64,000 bases of DNA. It comes from Physcomitrium patens (Eukaryota; Streptophyta; Bryopsida; Funariales; Funariaceae). The DNA lies in the NCBI RefSeq assembly GCF_000002425.4, contig NC_037271.1, forward strand, positions 4,746,007-4,810,006. The letters are read 5' to 3'. The stretch's first letter is position 1; each line of letters starts with the position of its first letter. A program made the position numbers and the translations under genes. Below are positions 13,218 through 26,078 of this stretch, one piece after another. The notes under the pieces were generated by a model. It saw only the letters and a program-made list of their open reading frames with translations. It had not been told where the DNA came from and searched no databases.

Positions 13218-14587
13218 GATGAGAGGCAGCTTGTAGATTTTATTATTCTTTATTATTCTTTATTTAATTTACTGGAACTGTAGGGAGAAGTTTTTTTCAT
13301 TGTAGTTCTAGGTAATTGTAGTTTCATGTAAATATATGTATTATTTAAAATTGCTTAAGAATAAGATAAGAGATAAAGAAGTCTTCTAATTGGTTGTGAA
13401 TGAGGGAATGTGGATACTGGGGAGCACAAGAGCTTTTTAGAGCTGCTAATAGCTTTTACACCATTTTTGTGTCCAATGGCACGAGTTTGTTTATTTATTT
13501 ATTTATTCTAAATGATCTTCTTATTTTTACACATATTAATGATGTTTTTAGCAAATTAAAAAATTATAATATATTATTAAAATTTTATTACTTTTTATTG
13601 TACTTTCTATCTCTTACATCATAAATTTATTGAAAATTAATTGTCTATATTTTATTATAGAAAGTTTTATTATGATTTTAGATTTTTCTTTTATTTAAAT
13701 TTTTTGTTCAATGTCTTATTTTCTAATTAGAACCATTTTGATTGGATTACTATTTTCTATGACAAAATTTGTGTGAATTAATTTTTTATTCAAATTTAGA
13801 TTCCAATTTATTGGCAAACATTGATAGAGTAGATTTTGTATTTATTTTATTTTATTTTATTTGTAATTTGATGACTAAAAAGTTGGTTGTTAAACACTTC
13901 CAAAAGAAGTGCAGTATGGTATATTTTACCATTAATTTATAATAGTAGCAATAAATATTTAAAAAATAATAAATAAATTAGAATAATAAAAACTAACATT
14001 ATTAATTTTATTACTACAATCTTTTCATAAATTGAAATCATTTAACTTAAATGATTAATGTATATTAAGTACTTAAATTTTTATAGCTTGAAATTTTTGA
14101 ATTTTTAATAATTTTCTTTAAAATAATTTATTTACAACACTAAAATAACTTCAAATATTTATAAAAATATATGTGTTAAAAAATTAATCTACTTATAATA
14201 AATAAAAATTTAATAAAATATTTGAATTATCTTAATATATTATTCATATAAATATTTTTATATATTTATGTAAATATAAATATATAATTACAAATATTAG
14301 TAATATTACAATCAAATCTTATTGATTATTATATATCTCTAATTCAATGCATGTCATATAGACGCAAAATAAATACCAAGTACACATCTTAATTTTATTA
14401 TTTTTCAGCTTAAAAGATTATACATTTTTCCATTATATGTTATTAAAATTAAGATTTAGTATAAGATATGATTTACATTTAAAATCTTAAAATAATATTC
14501 ATATATTATGTTTCTTGATTGCATTTGGAAGTTTCACCACTTTGTCATTTACCATCCATATTAAGTATATATTTCTAATTAGTCATC
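13218..14587. other. AT-rich intergenic tract
   Basis: This is long A/T-rich sequence between the AS8-like gene and the E3 left LTR. It has no open frame of interest and no LTR-family match. Tandem tttatttattta and ttttattttatt runs occur near 13489-13506 and 13847-13861. The last five bases, TCATC, are the presumed left target-site duplication of E3. Confidence 0.5.
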
Positions 14588-15115
14588 TATCAAGGACATA
14601 CATATTTACTCTAATATTTATCTATATGATTAAATAAAAGTAGATAAAAATATATTTATTTCATAATAATTTCTAAAAAAAGCTTCTTAAAAGCTTCATA
14701 GATACAATTTTTACTTTATATGTGTTTGTAATTGATTAATAGGTTAGAAACTTGATCAATAAATTAACCATGTATTGATAGCTTGCCGAACAAGCTAACT
14801 ATGTGGCGCACATATAGAAAACTTGCCTTGCAAGTTAAGATATGTATCTTGCAAAGTCAACACATTTTAGAGGTTTTATAGGATACTACCACATAGCTCC
14901 TAATTAAGAGTATATATGAAAGCAAGAGCAAAGCCTTTTTCACTTTTGTCAATGCCTTTCTAATCCTTAGTCTTATTTAAAGTCTTTCTAAACTTCTTGT
15001 CTTTGGCAATAGGCATTCTAGTTTAATATTATACCATCTTTGAGTAACTTTGTAGTTCTTTTGACTAGCACAAGAATGTATTCACGATGTTTTTTCAAGC
15101 TTCATATCCTTGATA
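14588..15115 (+). repeat. 5' LTR of E3 (528 bp)
   Basis: It starts TATCAAGGACATACAT and ends ..CATATCCTTGATA, the decayed forms of TGTCATGGACATACG..CATATCCTCGACA in younger copies. It contains the family U3 inverted repeat (agcttg..caagct near 14780-14796), a tatata block near 14913 and the following stem-loop at about 14927-14955. Confidence 0.88.
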
Positions 15116-15299
15116 ATTAGACAAGAGTGCTAACTCATTGTTCTTGTATTTTTTTTTAGAAGTGAGTGGATTATCCCACTTCTATTGTTGTATTTTGAAG
15201 GTTGCAAATAATCTACCTTTAAAGAAACTATTTAGTTTCTTAACACTGATATCTTTTTTAAAAAAAGTCGATTATCCTACTTTATAGAAATTTTCATTT

Positions 15300-16250
15300 A
15301 ATATTAGAAGTCATAGATTATCCTCCTCTAATTTGACTTGTGGATTTGTTAAATTGTTTGAAAAAGAAAGAAATATGATAGATGCTACACTTAGCAAAAG
15401 TGAGAATAGATTTGTAATTATTGTTGATTTTCAAGAACTTTTCAATACTCTTAAGATAGGAATTTCATGCATCACAAGCACCAAATATAGAAATACTAAT
15501 CCTACGCTTATAAAAGAAGTTTAGAATCTATGTCAAAAAGTTGTACAATTGAAAGAAGAAAGTAAATCAATTTCACAACTAAATCCAAGAAGTTTTGTTT
15601 TACAAGTATAACATGGATAAGGATTAGTATGTCTGAGAAGTTTAATGGAGCATGATCAAAATTTCAACGAATTTTTACAATAAGTCAAGTTCTATCTAAA
15701 GTTGCATTCTTTCCAATATCCTAATAGATTTACTCAAGTTAGGTTCATAAGTGCACTTCTATTTAGAAGTGCTTTCTCTTGATTTGTACCTTTGATGGAA
15801 AAAGATTCACAATTCTTTTATGATTTGAATTCATTCTTTGAAGTGATTATGGCCATATTTGGAGAAAGAAAGAATAGCAAAGATCAAACTCTTATCTTTA
15901 CAATAAGAATCATGATCAGCCACCATATGTATTACTAAATTCCAAAACCTTGCTTGTGATGTGGATTGAAATGGCAAAACATTCATCAATCAATTTTAAT
16001 ATGGGATAAAGAATAATATCAAAGATTCATTATTAACAATGTCAAAAGTAAAATCTATAGAATAATTTATTGTTCAAGCAATTACATGTGACAATTGATT
16101 ATTTGAAAGACATCAAAAATAAAGACTTGCTTGGAGAAGAACACTCCAAGTAATGACGAAAGCTTCCAAGTTTTCAGAAACTTATTCATAAAGGCCAAAA
16201 TCAATGCAAATTAATATAATATATTTTAAATCTCTAACTAAGCAAGAAAA
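15300..16250 (+). pseudogene. Gag remnant of E3
   Basis: Short frames (for example 15333-15524) and their continuations in other frames read as a Ty3/gypsy gag. A KLFEKE..MIDATLS segment is followed by a block that resembles the retrotrans_gag core (PLMEKDSQFFYDLNSFFE, about 15795-15845). Next come WNGKTFINQF at about 15967 and a DSLLTMSKVKS segment near 16023. The same last block precedes gag decay in the E5 copy. Several stops prevent expression. Confidence 0.65.
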
Positions 16251-16529
16251 AAATTGACATCGTCTAATAGGGTTTGTACTTATATTATGGAGAAGCTAAG
16301 TATACTACTCAACATTATCTAAAGAAGCAATGCAATTACAAAATAATGAACGCAATTTTTGAAGAAGACAATGTGTCAAAAAATAAATTTCTTGAGCTAT
16401 AATAGAGATCGTGGAGCTAGAATTATGTGCAATACTTAATAAAGATCCTATTCTCTCCTAAAATCTTTCACTTTATTTTATAAATAGATTTGTATTTAGG
16501 ACCTAAAAATTAAAATAAAATAAAATAAA

Positions 16530-16900
16530 ATAAATCATTATTAGATTCAAGACCCTCAGCCTATTTTGTAAATAAAGACTATATCAAAAAACAAGAAATA
16601 TCCTTAATAAAAAAAACTCAATCCATACATATAGAAATCATAGATTTTTGTTTGTTGTCTTCTAGAGATATTACTTATAAGATTGTTCCTTTAGATGTAG
16701 CAATTAAAGATCATAATAGTGTAGTAATATTTAATATGATAAGATATCCATCAAATTCAGTTATTTTAGGATTATTGTGGCTAAAAAAATATAACTTTTA
16801 GATAGATTGGATTTTTCATAACCTTCATTTTTCTTATATTTTAATCCAAAATTTTGATAATAAAATAAAAATAGATAAGCCTAGTACATCCAAACTTTTA
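16530..16900 (+). pseudogene. Aspartic protease remnant of E3
   Basis: The protease region is badly shifted, but it retains a segment equivalent to KKTQPIHVE and a later RYPSNSV.ILG..WL..YNP-like block (about 16740-16820). This is the portion after the active site in gypsy proteases. The active-site DSG is not readable. Assignment is mainly by collinearity with the minus-strand protease at 58784-59026. Confidence 0.55.
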
Positions 16901-16919
16901 TTTGTAAGTGCAAGAGCTT

Positions 16920-17960
16920 TCATGTATGTGACAAAAGAAAGGCCATTTTTTGCTATATATGCCACATCCATTTCTAATGGTGGAAAGATGTCAAGTAGTA
17001 CTCTTAACTAGTATCAAGGTTTCTAAGATATTTTTTAAAATATATATATATATATTTTTCAAGAGCATCAATCCTATGATTATTCAATTGATCTACAAGA
17101 AAGACCTCAACTACTATTTGCGTCAATCTACAACTTATTGCAAAATGAGTTCATTGCATTATAAAAGTACATTGACAAGAGTTTGGTTAAAATCTTCATA
17201 TGCTATTTAAAATCTCCAACAAGAGCTTTTATCTTATTTATAAAGAAAAAAGATGGATCTCTGTAGATATGTGTAGACTATCAAAGACTTAACAAATTTG
17301 CCATCAAAAATAGATATTCCCTATCTTTGATTTCAAGAATTTTTGACCAATCCAATTAAGTAAATATCTACACGGAGCATACAATCTAATCTGCATTAAA
17401 AAAAGATATGAATAAAAAAATATTTTTTGAATTAAGTATGGACATCTTAAATATAATGTCATGCCTTTTAGACTCACAAATACACAAGTTGCTTTTCAAA
17501 ATCTCATAAATGATGTCTTTCATGAGTTTCTTGATGATTTTCTTATCTATTAATTAAACAACATTCTAATCTACTATAACAACACAGAAAAACATGAACT
17601 TCATGTTTGTAGTGTATTACAAAAATTTAGAATTGTTGGATGATATACAAAGACAAAAAAGTAATTATTCTAGATTAATCAAGTTGATATTCTATAATAC
17701 ATCATTTCCAACAAAGGATTAATGATGGATCCTAAAAAAGTCCAGACTATTGTGGATTAAAAGGTTCCAAAAATAATCAAAGATGTGGAATATTTTTTAG
17801 AATTTGCCAATTATTATCAAATCTTTATCAAGGATTTTTTTCAAGTTGTGACTCTTCTTACATGACTCACATGTAAAGACAAACTTGAGTAGAGCAAAGA
17901 AGTAGAAATATCTTTTGAAGCCTTAAAGATAACATTTATTTTTATACCAATTTTGTAATG
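16920..17960 (+). pseudogene. Reverse transcriptase remnant of E3
   Basis: Readable blocks are KERPFFAIY near 16935, a P-L/FVKKKDGSL-type block at about 17235-17265 followed by CVDYQRLNK, then FRLMPFG-like and YxDD regions. The catalytic box reads Y-stop-L-N-N (17548-17562), so both metal-binding aspartates are asparagine codons. The connecting block with NKGLMMDPKKVQTI lies near 17710-17750. Multiple stops make this a pseudogene. Confidence 0.7.
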
Positions 17961-18255
17961 CATCAATTTTTCTAAGGCATTCTTCATAGAAATATATGCA
18001 TCGAACTTTGCTATGGATGATGTTTTATCACAAATGGAAGTAGATGATAAACTTGACCTGATTACTTTTCATTCCAAGAAATTTTCAACAATTGAGATAA
18101 ACTACAAGATCCACAACAAAGAGCTTTTTATAATTATAGATTTATTTTTAGAATGGCATCATTATCCAGAAGACTCTTTTAATTTAGTTATTGTGAATAT
18201 GAATCATAAGAACCTCAAGTACTTCATGTTGGCATATATTTTGAATCATTGTTAA
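17961..18255 (+). pseudogene. RNase H remnant of E3
   Basis: One 80-codon frame (18013-18255) extends the block [37 protein letters not shown]. It ends with LEWHHYPED and MNHKNLKYFM, the standard order of gypsy RT-linked RNase H (the LEG..H..TDHKNLEYF part). A stop follows immediately and the sequence then jumps into integrase. Confidence 0.75.
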
Positions 18256-18267
18256 GCAGATTAAAAT

Positions 18268-18960
18268 ATGTTTTTATCAAGTCTTTATATACTTATTCAG
18301 CCATTATTTATTTCAAAACAACCATGGTCTTTTGTTTCAATGGATTTTATGATGGATCTTTTAATCTCAAATTTGTATGATTTTATATTCGTGATAATAG
18401 ATTATATAATCAAGATGGTACATTTTATAATATGTACAAAATCTATTACAGATGAAGAAATAGTTAAGTTTTTTTTTGACAACATCTATTAGTATCATGG
18501 ATTGTCCAAAGATATTATATCAAATAGAAGGACTCAATTTATATCAAGATTTTTAAAAACCCTTTTCAAGATAATAAAGGTGAATATAAATCTCTCTTTA
18601 TCCTCAAACTAATAGGCAAAATAACATAGGTGAATCAAGTTTTGAAGTAATATTTGAAGTGTACCATCAATTATTATCAAGATGAGTGAACATCTTTTTT
18701 GCCATTCACAAAGTTTGCATATAATCATTTAGTACATTTTTCTACTCAATAATACCTTTTTTTTATCAATTATGGTTATCATCTACAACTTAATACTTTT
18801 GAATTTTCAAAAGTTGATAATCATGCAACAAAAGATTTGGCAAATCATTTGTCAGAACTACATGCAATAATAAAGGCAAAGTTAAAGGAAGTTCACGAAT
18901 GATAAAAGATCAATGTCGATGCCTATTGCAAAGATCAACCTCAATTCAATGTGGGTGACA
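18268..18960 (+). pseudogene. Integrase core remnant of E3
   Basis: The frame 18268-18492 contains PWSFVSMDFMMDL (first catalytic aspartate), FVIIDYIIKMVHFI and the CTKSITDEE block. The second acidic motif follows at about 18505-18535 in the same reading direction as KDIISNRRTQF, with Asn (aat, 18523-18525) where the family normally has Asp. The N-terminal zinc-binding HHCC region is missing, because about 0.5 kb is deleted compared with E1 and E5. Confidence 0.75.
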
Positions 18961-19010
18961 AGGTATAGCTATTTTGTCACAATATCAAGATTACTCATCC
19001 TTATAACAAG

Positions 19011-19330
19011 TTGGACTATCATAAGTTTGGACCTTTATTTAATAGTGAACAACTCAATCTTATTGCTTATCAATTAAATCTATTGGAGTCTATAAAAATC
19101 CATTTCATATTCCATATGTCTCTTCTTGAGCCATATAAGACAATGAATACTTTGAGAAGAAGACAAATCCCACTTCATCTTATAGAAATAGATAATAATG
19201 AAGAATTTGAAGTAGAAGAAGTTTTAGATTTAAAGCAATGTCAAAATATATTAAAATATCTTGTTCATTGGTACAGATATGATATTAATGAATGCATATA
19301 GAAGCCAATAAAGAATCTTGTAAATGAAAC
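19011..19330 (+). pseudogene. Integrase C-terminus with chromodomain (E3)
   Basis: The 96-codon frame 19011-19301 carries the post-core segment (LLESIKIHFIFHMSLLEPYK) and the chromodomain signature FEVEEVLD, then LKYLVHWYRYD. In intact elements this module reads histone marks and directs insertion into heterochromatin. The tryptophan (W) of the aromatic cage is kept at HWYRYD. A stop replaces the expected W in the following EP region. Confidence 0.8.
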
Positions 19331-19939
19331 AAAGAAAATTGAGGTTTTTTTTACTGATGACATCTATCAAAATCAAGATGAAAAAAAAAGAAATCTTTGC
19401 TATAAAGAAATAAGATTTATACAAGATAGAATTCTACCTTCTACTCTTATCTAATATTTTTATGCATTTGTGATGCTAAGGAGATAGAGAACCAACAACT
19501 AGCACATTCAACTCAAGAACTATTACTTATTGACTTACTAGACAAAATACTGCAATTGTCACAACCTTTAAGATGATGTAATTAAAATAAAAATCCTAAA
19601 AAATGACACGTCTTTCATAGAATAGATAGCAAGATATAAAATATTTGGAAGGGACTTTCGGTGCTTGGTGATTATATTAGACGTCAAAACAACTCTTAGT
19701 AGTGTTTCAAATATTTTATTTGAAGGGAGCTACGAAGGTCTTAACAACAATTAAATAACAGGGTGATCTTTTTATCCTTGTATGGGACACTATCAATGGT
19801 TGGGACAATCTATCAACCATCTTAAAAAAAAAAAAAACAAATATCAAAGTATGTAGCAAATACAAATTAATTGCATCTTGAATTTTTTCAACATATGATA
19901 ATTATCCCTCATGGAACTTATATCTAGAAGGGCGGATAA

Positions 19940-20465
19940 TATCACAAACATACATATTTATTTTAATATTTATTTATATGATTAAATAAAAGTAGATAAA
20001 AATAGATTTATTTCATAATAATTTCTAAAAAACTTCCTAAAAACTTTATAGACACTATTTTTATTTTATATGTATTTATAATTAATTAATAGGTTAGAAA
20101 CTTAATCAATAAATTAACCATGTATTGATAGCTTATCGAACAAGTTAACTATTTGGCGCACATATAGAAAACTTGCCTTGTAAATTAAGATATATATCTT
20201 GCAAAGTCAATACATTTTGGAGGTTCTATAGGATACTACTACATAGTTTCTAGTTAAGAATATATATGAAAGCAAGAGTGAAACCTTCTTCACTCTTGTC
20301 AATACATTTCTAATCCTTAGTCTTATTTAAAGACTTTCTAATCTTCTTGTCTTTGGCAATAGGCATTCTAATTTAATACTATACCATCTTTGAGTAATTT
20401 TGTAGTTCTTTTGAGACACATGAGTATATTAAAGATTTCTTTCTTCAAGCTTCATGTCTTTGACA
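19940..20465 (+). repeat. 3' LTR of E3 (526 bp)
   Basis: It starts TATCACAAACATACAT and ends ..TTCATGTCTTTGACA. It is clearly homologous to the left LTR, with many differences, so the insertion is not recent. It contains the inverted repeat near 20131-20145 and the R-region stem-loop gcaagagtgaa/ttcactcttgtc at about 20272-20300. Confidence 0.88.
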
Positions 20466-23400
20466 TCATTCCATGATTACTGTTAATGTAATAGAGAAAA
20501 TCAAAAAAATCTTTTAATAAAACTATTTAGTCTTAATTCTACATTTTACATGAGATAAATGATGTTTTTTATTAGAATTTCTATTGGATTCATTTCAAAA
20601 GATAGTTATAAAATAAAAATTGAGAAACCATGTTAAAAAATACTTATAATAACCATTAAGAAATATCTATTTTTTTATGATTATTTAAATGAAATTATAT
20701 ATTTAGCTTCTAATAAAATTCAAAGAAAATAAATAAATAAATAAAAATAAAAAATAATCCATTGTATGGCTTCTTCTTACTTTATATTGTATCTAAGATT
20801 TCCAAAGGATGACTTTTCTTTGGTTAGCAAGGACCATGACCTTTTAAAGTTAGTTTTCAAGTATAAACACTCCATAATATAACTCTTAACATTGAAGAAG
20901 TATGTTCTAGCACAACAAATCTGAAACAAACTCAACAAAACTTCAACAATGTATGAGGCTAATAGTGAGGGTGCTTCACAAGCAACTGCAAGTATGTCAT
21001 TAATAACCGTATGAGGCAGGAAGTCAAGGACCATCTCTAACACGATGTGCATACAGAAGCTGCTGCATGATGATGGAGAAGATGTTTGTGAGTAGATAGA
21101 AGTCCCGAATCCCTCATGCAGTAACCACTCCTGTCAATAATATTTTCTTTACATAAGCAATCGCATGCACAGTAGCAAGAGATCACGTCTACCGACAACG
21201 TGTGTCTCCCCTATGTTCTGAAAAAGTAATGGACATTCAGCACGTCGCAACTCTAAGGTTCTCAACAACCCTGGAACCCAAGACGTGCCATACAGCACAC
21301 CGTACCATGTAACAGGAGCCTGTTTATATCAGTTCGTAGCAGAGAATCCAAACCACAAAGATTCACCATTTTGATGATTTGACAAGACTCACAAAGCACT
21401 CAACTTTGCAGATACGAATGTAACGTGCATTCCGTAAAATTAACATTTCCGATCATAAATTCGACCAGAGCGAATCCTCTGCCGCCAAATGACCACAATC
21501 TGATCAAGCTACTAATCCAAAGACACTTGCATTCAAACAGTCTAAATTATACTAAAGCGAACCACCTACCTACAATAAGCAACCAATCTCATCAGCATGG
21601 AAAAGAATATGCGAACTTCAACCACATTCCCATTTTACCACTAGAGCACACTCTGCTTCGTCGCACTTGGTACAACTACCCCGTCTCGCATTATTTCTAC
21701 CAACAATACAAGACAATACTCTCCACAACCAAGTCGCAGCGTCCACAATTCAACAGTACCCCCAATCTGCAGCAATCGCAGAAAATCTCGCAGCAAATAA
21801 CTCTTCAAAGGTACTCCACCATGACCCTAATAAGAAGCTGCAGCGCTCACCAGCAACGTAAATAAACAAGTAAAAAAAAAGTAACACTCAACATGTGATG
21901 CACTGCGAGGGTGCGGTGAATGCACACTCCTGCGGTGAAAGTTAAGAGGGAAGGAGATAAAAACTCTCGTGTAGGATGCATGGGTTTCTGGGCCATTCCG
22001 CCATAGCTAGTCTTGATTGCTGCCAAACCACCATGACTAGGAAGATGCCGACACTTAAAATCTGGTCCATCTCCGCAAATATATATATTGTGAGACCAGG
22101 CCGATATCCACACATGATACCAGTCAGGTGTCTACAAGGGAGAGCAGGGGACACCTACCCGATCGTGGCGGGTATCGTCGTGTCTAAGTCGGTGTCATTA
22201 TACTGGAGCGGGTATAAAGTTTTCAGACGGGCATCTGTATGGCGGACCTGGTAGCAACGCATCGGAGCGGGTATCCCGTGCATGTGGAATTAGTCCTTAT
22301 GAGCATGGAATACTATCAAACACTATGTAAATGTTTTTAGAAAGTATAGATAGTTTCATTTCTGTGCACGCAATGTGTTTAAAATTGAAAAAGAATACAA
22401 ATTTTTTTTCCTGAGAAGTAAAGTAATTTTCTTGAATTTGATCAAATTAATAAAGATAAGATTTCACTAAATTCTATGTATGTATTAATATTGAATGAAT
22501 AAATATCAAAATTAATAAAAAAAATAATGAGAATAATTATGTATAATGTATTATTAATATTTTCTAAATTCAAACTTACTCGTATAAAAGTGAAATATTG
22601 GTGTGAAATTATAAAATAAATGTTACACAATTCACAATGACTTTGTGTAGAAGTTACAACTTTATACTTAAAAACAATAAGTATATATAAAATGAGTATG
22701 ATTTTCACAAAAAAAATTAAGAAGTACAGTCGTTCTGTACTTTAAGGTAACAATTTTTCCATCATAAGCATGTAAATTAATTTATTAATTAAACTAAATT
22801 GACAAATGGGATTTGACATACTTCTTCAAGTAATTGTTAAAAAAGTATAACTTACTTTGAACTATTTAGAATAAATTATTTTAAGTCTTAAATAATAAGT
22901 TTTAATGTCATTTTTGTAAGAATCAATATAATTTAGCATTCAATTTATTTTGAAAAAAAAAAAAAAACTCTTTACAGAATCAATCAAATAATATTATATA
23001 TGATATATGTGTAAAACAATTACATCACAAAAACATAATTTTTAGTGTTTTAAAATATTGTATTTGAAAAATAAAAATAACACATCATAAACAATCGTTA
23101 AAGTTTTTGGTTTATATCAGATGGAGGTAAGTGGGTCAAGGCTAAAATACATCTTTTAGAGGATGAAACCACTCCTTAGACAATTTTGGACTATGTCTCT
23201 TTTATTTTTCTTTTAAAAAAAAAAGGAAAAAGAAAAAGAGGAGTGAAGCTTTGACTATACTTATCTTCCATTGATCTAAATACAAATTACACTTAAGTTA
23301 ACTACCTAGGGCTAAATAAAATACCAAGGGGGTAATATTAATAACATGAAAACCAAAAAAGAGGAGTAAAAGAGACATAACCTAAAGTTGGCAACGGTGT

Positions 23401-25760
23401 TTTGTAAATTGCTGCATTAAGGGCTCACCCCCTAACATGTTGCATTATACCATTTACTAAGTGTAGTACACTTCTTCTTTAAAAAGTGCTAGGACACCAA
23501 GCCACAAGATGGACATTCAAGAATAACAAGCAAAATTGCAAAAAGCTTTGATGGTATGAAATGCAAATATAAAGAGGTTGCACTCTCTTTATTTTACAAT
23601 GCTACAAATTACTTCATTTTGAATAATCAATTAGAAATAATTGATTCTAAACAAACAAAAACTAACAATAATAATAATAAGAATAAGAATAAAACTACAA
23701 AATAAAGATAAATTACTGAAGTTGTTCCAAACAGCATAGAGAGCATATCTACTGCACTTGTCTTCTCTTAAGTTATCATTTTAAAAAATGCAACACAAAG
23801 AAGATTAAAGATCATGTTTTGTACTTCTCTCTTTCTCTTCTCCATGTTTTTGAACTTGTTTGTTTGCTTGTTTTATTTGTTTATTTATTTTACTTAGTCT
23901 TTTTTTCACTAAAAAGCTATGTTTTTCTATCAAAATCATTAGTGTATTGCATTTCAAACCCAAAAGGCTTGCAACAACCTTTGGACTTCTCAGTGCCCTC
24001 TTATTTTGACATTGATTTGTCCTCATCAGTTAACTCCTTGTTTTGCAACATTTTTCATTTTGCAGTTGAGTTCCCTCTTGTGTCTCTTTCATGTGTGGGA
24101 TTTGGATGTTATCATTAACACCTTCATACATATATCACTCATACATGTATATTTATCGATACATATGTTTAGTTTTCCAAAACCCCTATTGGTTTAAGTA
24201 ATGTACAGTTTACAGCATAAAATAAAATATGCTCTGGATTCTCTCTCCCACTTTTTTTTTGGATTGTGTGAAGAAGCCAAACTGCTGAGTAGGGGTGGAC
24301 TAGAGCTCATTTGTAGTGTGTCAATGGGTGTGTTTTATGATTCTGTCAATGTAGCTAAATTACCAAATTGGGGTTTTGCATCTACAGATAGAGATTTGGA
24401 CTCTCTCTCTGCCACTTGAGGCATGGAGCTCTCAAAGATAAGTATAGGTATGTAAAGCTCTTTTTCCAGACACAGAAGAGTAAACAGAAGTCACAGTTAC
24501 ATTACCCCTACAATATGCCTAGTTAACCTATATTTTCAAAACATATTTCCCAGCTCTTATAAATTTACATCAGAGTGTTACTTTGTTATTTCCTAAAGAA
24601 CAACAAGATATTAATTGATGGAAGAAATTCTGGGGTGGGAATGTGGGGCAAAGGCAAAGGTGGACCACCACAGCAGACACAGAAGTGCTAATAGCATGTA
24701 TCTGGGAGCCATAAAACAAGAAATATTATATCTGTATGTGTGATGGTGATGAGCCACAATGAATGATAGGAAGGAGAAATGGAGGATTCTGATTGATTTC
24801 CAGCCCCCACTCCTCCCCTGTAGGCCCCCCCCCCATGTAGAGGCCCCACCAAGGCCATCACCATGCTTCTAATGACTCCCCTTGTTTTCCCCAATTTCCA
24901 GTTCACCTCTGCAAACCCTATCTTTGCAACCCCTGTTCTCCCCTTCTACACTAACCCTACGTCAAAAACTCAAAGTCTGCCCTGCCCCACAAAGTCCATG
25001 AAACAAGACCAGAGCCACCCACATGCACACTCACAGAGAAGGTGTCATTCCAGATTACAAATCTGGAAAGCTTGCAAGAACTCATTGGGAGCAGCAGGGA
25101 ATTGTGGACCCCTCCCTTGATTTGTGGTATAAATGGACATGCATTCTCTGGATTTGCTTGCCCACAGGAATTGAACCCATAAATAAAGACAAAAAAAGAA
25201 AACAGAGAAACAGAAGAAGAAGATGAAAAAGAAGAAAACCCACATACATCTTAACACACATACAAAACAACAATAAACAAAAATGGCAAGAAAAGAAAAG
25301 GAGTAGGGTTTTCCACAACCATGGGTATAGTTTTCACCGCAAGGCTGCATGCTCTGACAGAGACAACAGAAGCATGTGAGAGTGCGTGAGTGAGTGAGTG
25401 AGTGAGAGAGAGAGCGGGAGTGAGAGAGCCTTGTTGGGAGATGGGCACTGGGCCATGGTGGAAGGGAAGGGAAGGGCAGCAAGCAAGCAAGCAATGCAGC
25501 AAAGTGGGGAAAGGGGAGGAAGCAAAGAAGCTGCGATCAAGGCGGACGGAATGTCCCCAGGTGAGGAGCGCAGGTGACGTTGGGCTCACGTCCCCGCGGG
25601 GGGAGAGTGAACGGAGATTCATCATGGGAATGGATGTGAAATGGGGCAAGGGACGGATTAATCCTGCTGGATGAGGAGGGGATCATACAAGAGCCTGCGC
25701 GGGGGGCCACGGCGCTTGGATTCTACCCCGGGTGTGGCCATGCGCTCTAGACTCCGCGAG
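20466..25760. other. Intergenic region between E3 and the helicase gene
   Basis: The first 300 bases and 22300-23800 are AT-rich. The stretch 20770-22260 has moderate GC and a 146-codon plus frame at 21425-21865 that begins with GTG and has no recognisable domain. Near 22150-22285 the motif gcgggtat recurs three times. From 23800 to 25760 the sequence becomes less AT-rich and includes a C9-10 run near 24826. A GAGT tetranucleotide repeat lies at 25386-25406, followed by GA dinucleotides. I cannot support a gene here. Confidence 0.4.
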
Positions 25761-25762
25761 GC

Positions 25763-25770
25763 TATAAATT
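25763..25770 (+). promoter_or_regulatory. Candidate TATA box of helicase gene
   Basis: TATAAATT stands in a GC-rich context (GAGGCTATAAATTGGAGG) 309 bases before the helicase start codon. The following 5' leader would be purine-rich, with a (GAGT)n run at 25889-25910 and a GGA/GAG run at 25921-25969. Position and sequence fit a plant core promoter. The transcription start is not known. Confidence 0.45.
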
Positions 25771-25888
25771 GGAGGCTGCGAGTACTTGTGCTTCTCCATT
25801 GTTCGTGCCCCGCCAGTTCCTCTCTCTTATGGTTGCCATGCTTTGGCTGTGCTCCCGATCAGTTCAGCGGCAGCGAGTGGGTGAGAGT

Positions 25889-25969
25889 GTGAGTGAGTGA
25901 GTGAGTGAGTGCGTTGAGTCGGAAGAGGAGGAGGAAGAGGAGGAGGAAGAGGAGGAGGAAGAGGAGAGG
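25889..25969 (+). repeat. (GAGT)n and (GAGGAA)n microsatellites in the 5' leader
   Basis: GTGA/GAGT repeats at 25889-25910 are followed after a 10-base spacer by an almost pure G/A tract of GGA and GAA triplets up to 25969. A second (GAGT)n tract lies 500 bases upstream at 25386-25406. Such GA-rich tracts are common in plant 5' leaders and can bind GAGA-type factors. That role is inference. Confidence 0.85.
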
Positions 25970-26078
25970 TGTTGGGAGATTGGTGTTGGGAGGATTGTCA
26001 GGCTGGGGAAGGTTTGGGAGGCGAGAGGAGAATTGAGCTGCGAGGAGGACGAGGTGGGAGCCGTGCGGACGAAGAAGG

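Larger units (their letters stand above)
14588..20465 (+). mobile_element. Complete but dead Ty3/gypsy chromovirus E3 (5.9 kb)
   Basis: Two LTRs in the same orientation (14588-15115 and 19940-20465) bound an interior with gag, protease, RT, RNase H, integrase core and chromodomain in chromovirus order. The 5 bases before the left LTR (TCATC) and after the right LTR (TCATT) match at 4 of 5, consistent with a 5-bp target duplication. A purine-rich tract (about 19926-19939) precedes the 3' LTR. No primer-binding site is obvious after the left LTR. The frames are broken by many stops and indels, and about 0.5 kb covering the integrase zinc-binding region is deleted near 18283. Confidence 0.9.

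Noticed and set aside
25045..25649. Minus-strand frames of 132-149 codons before the helicase gene
   Set aside because: Phe/Cys/Ser-rich translations of purine-rich DNA with (GAGT)n; no family features.
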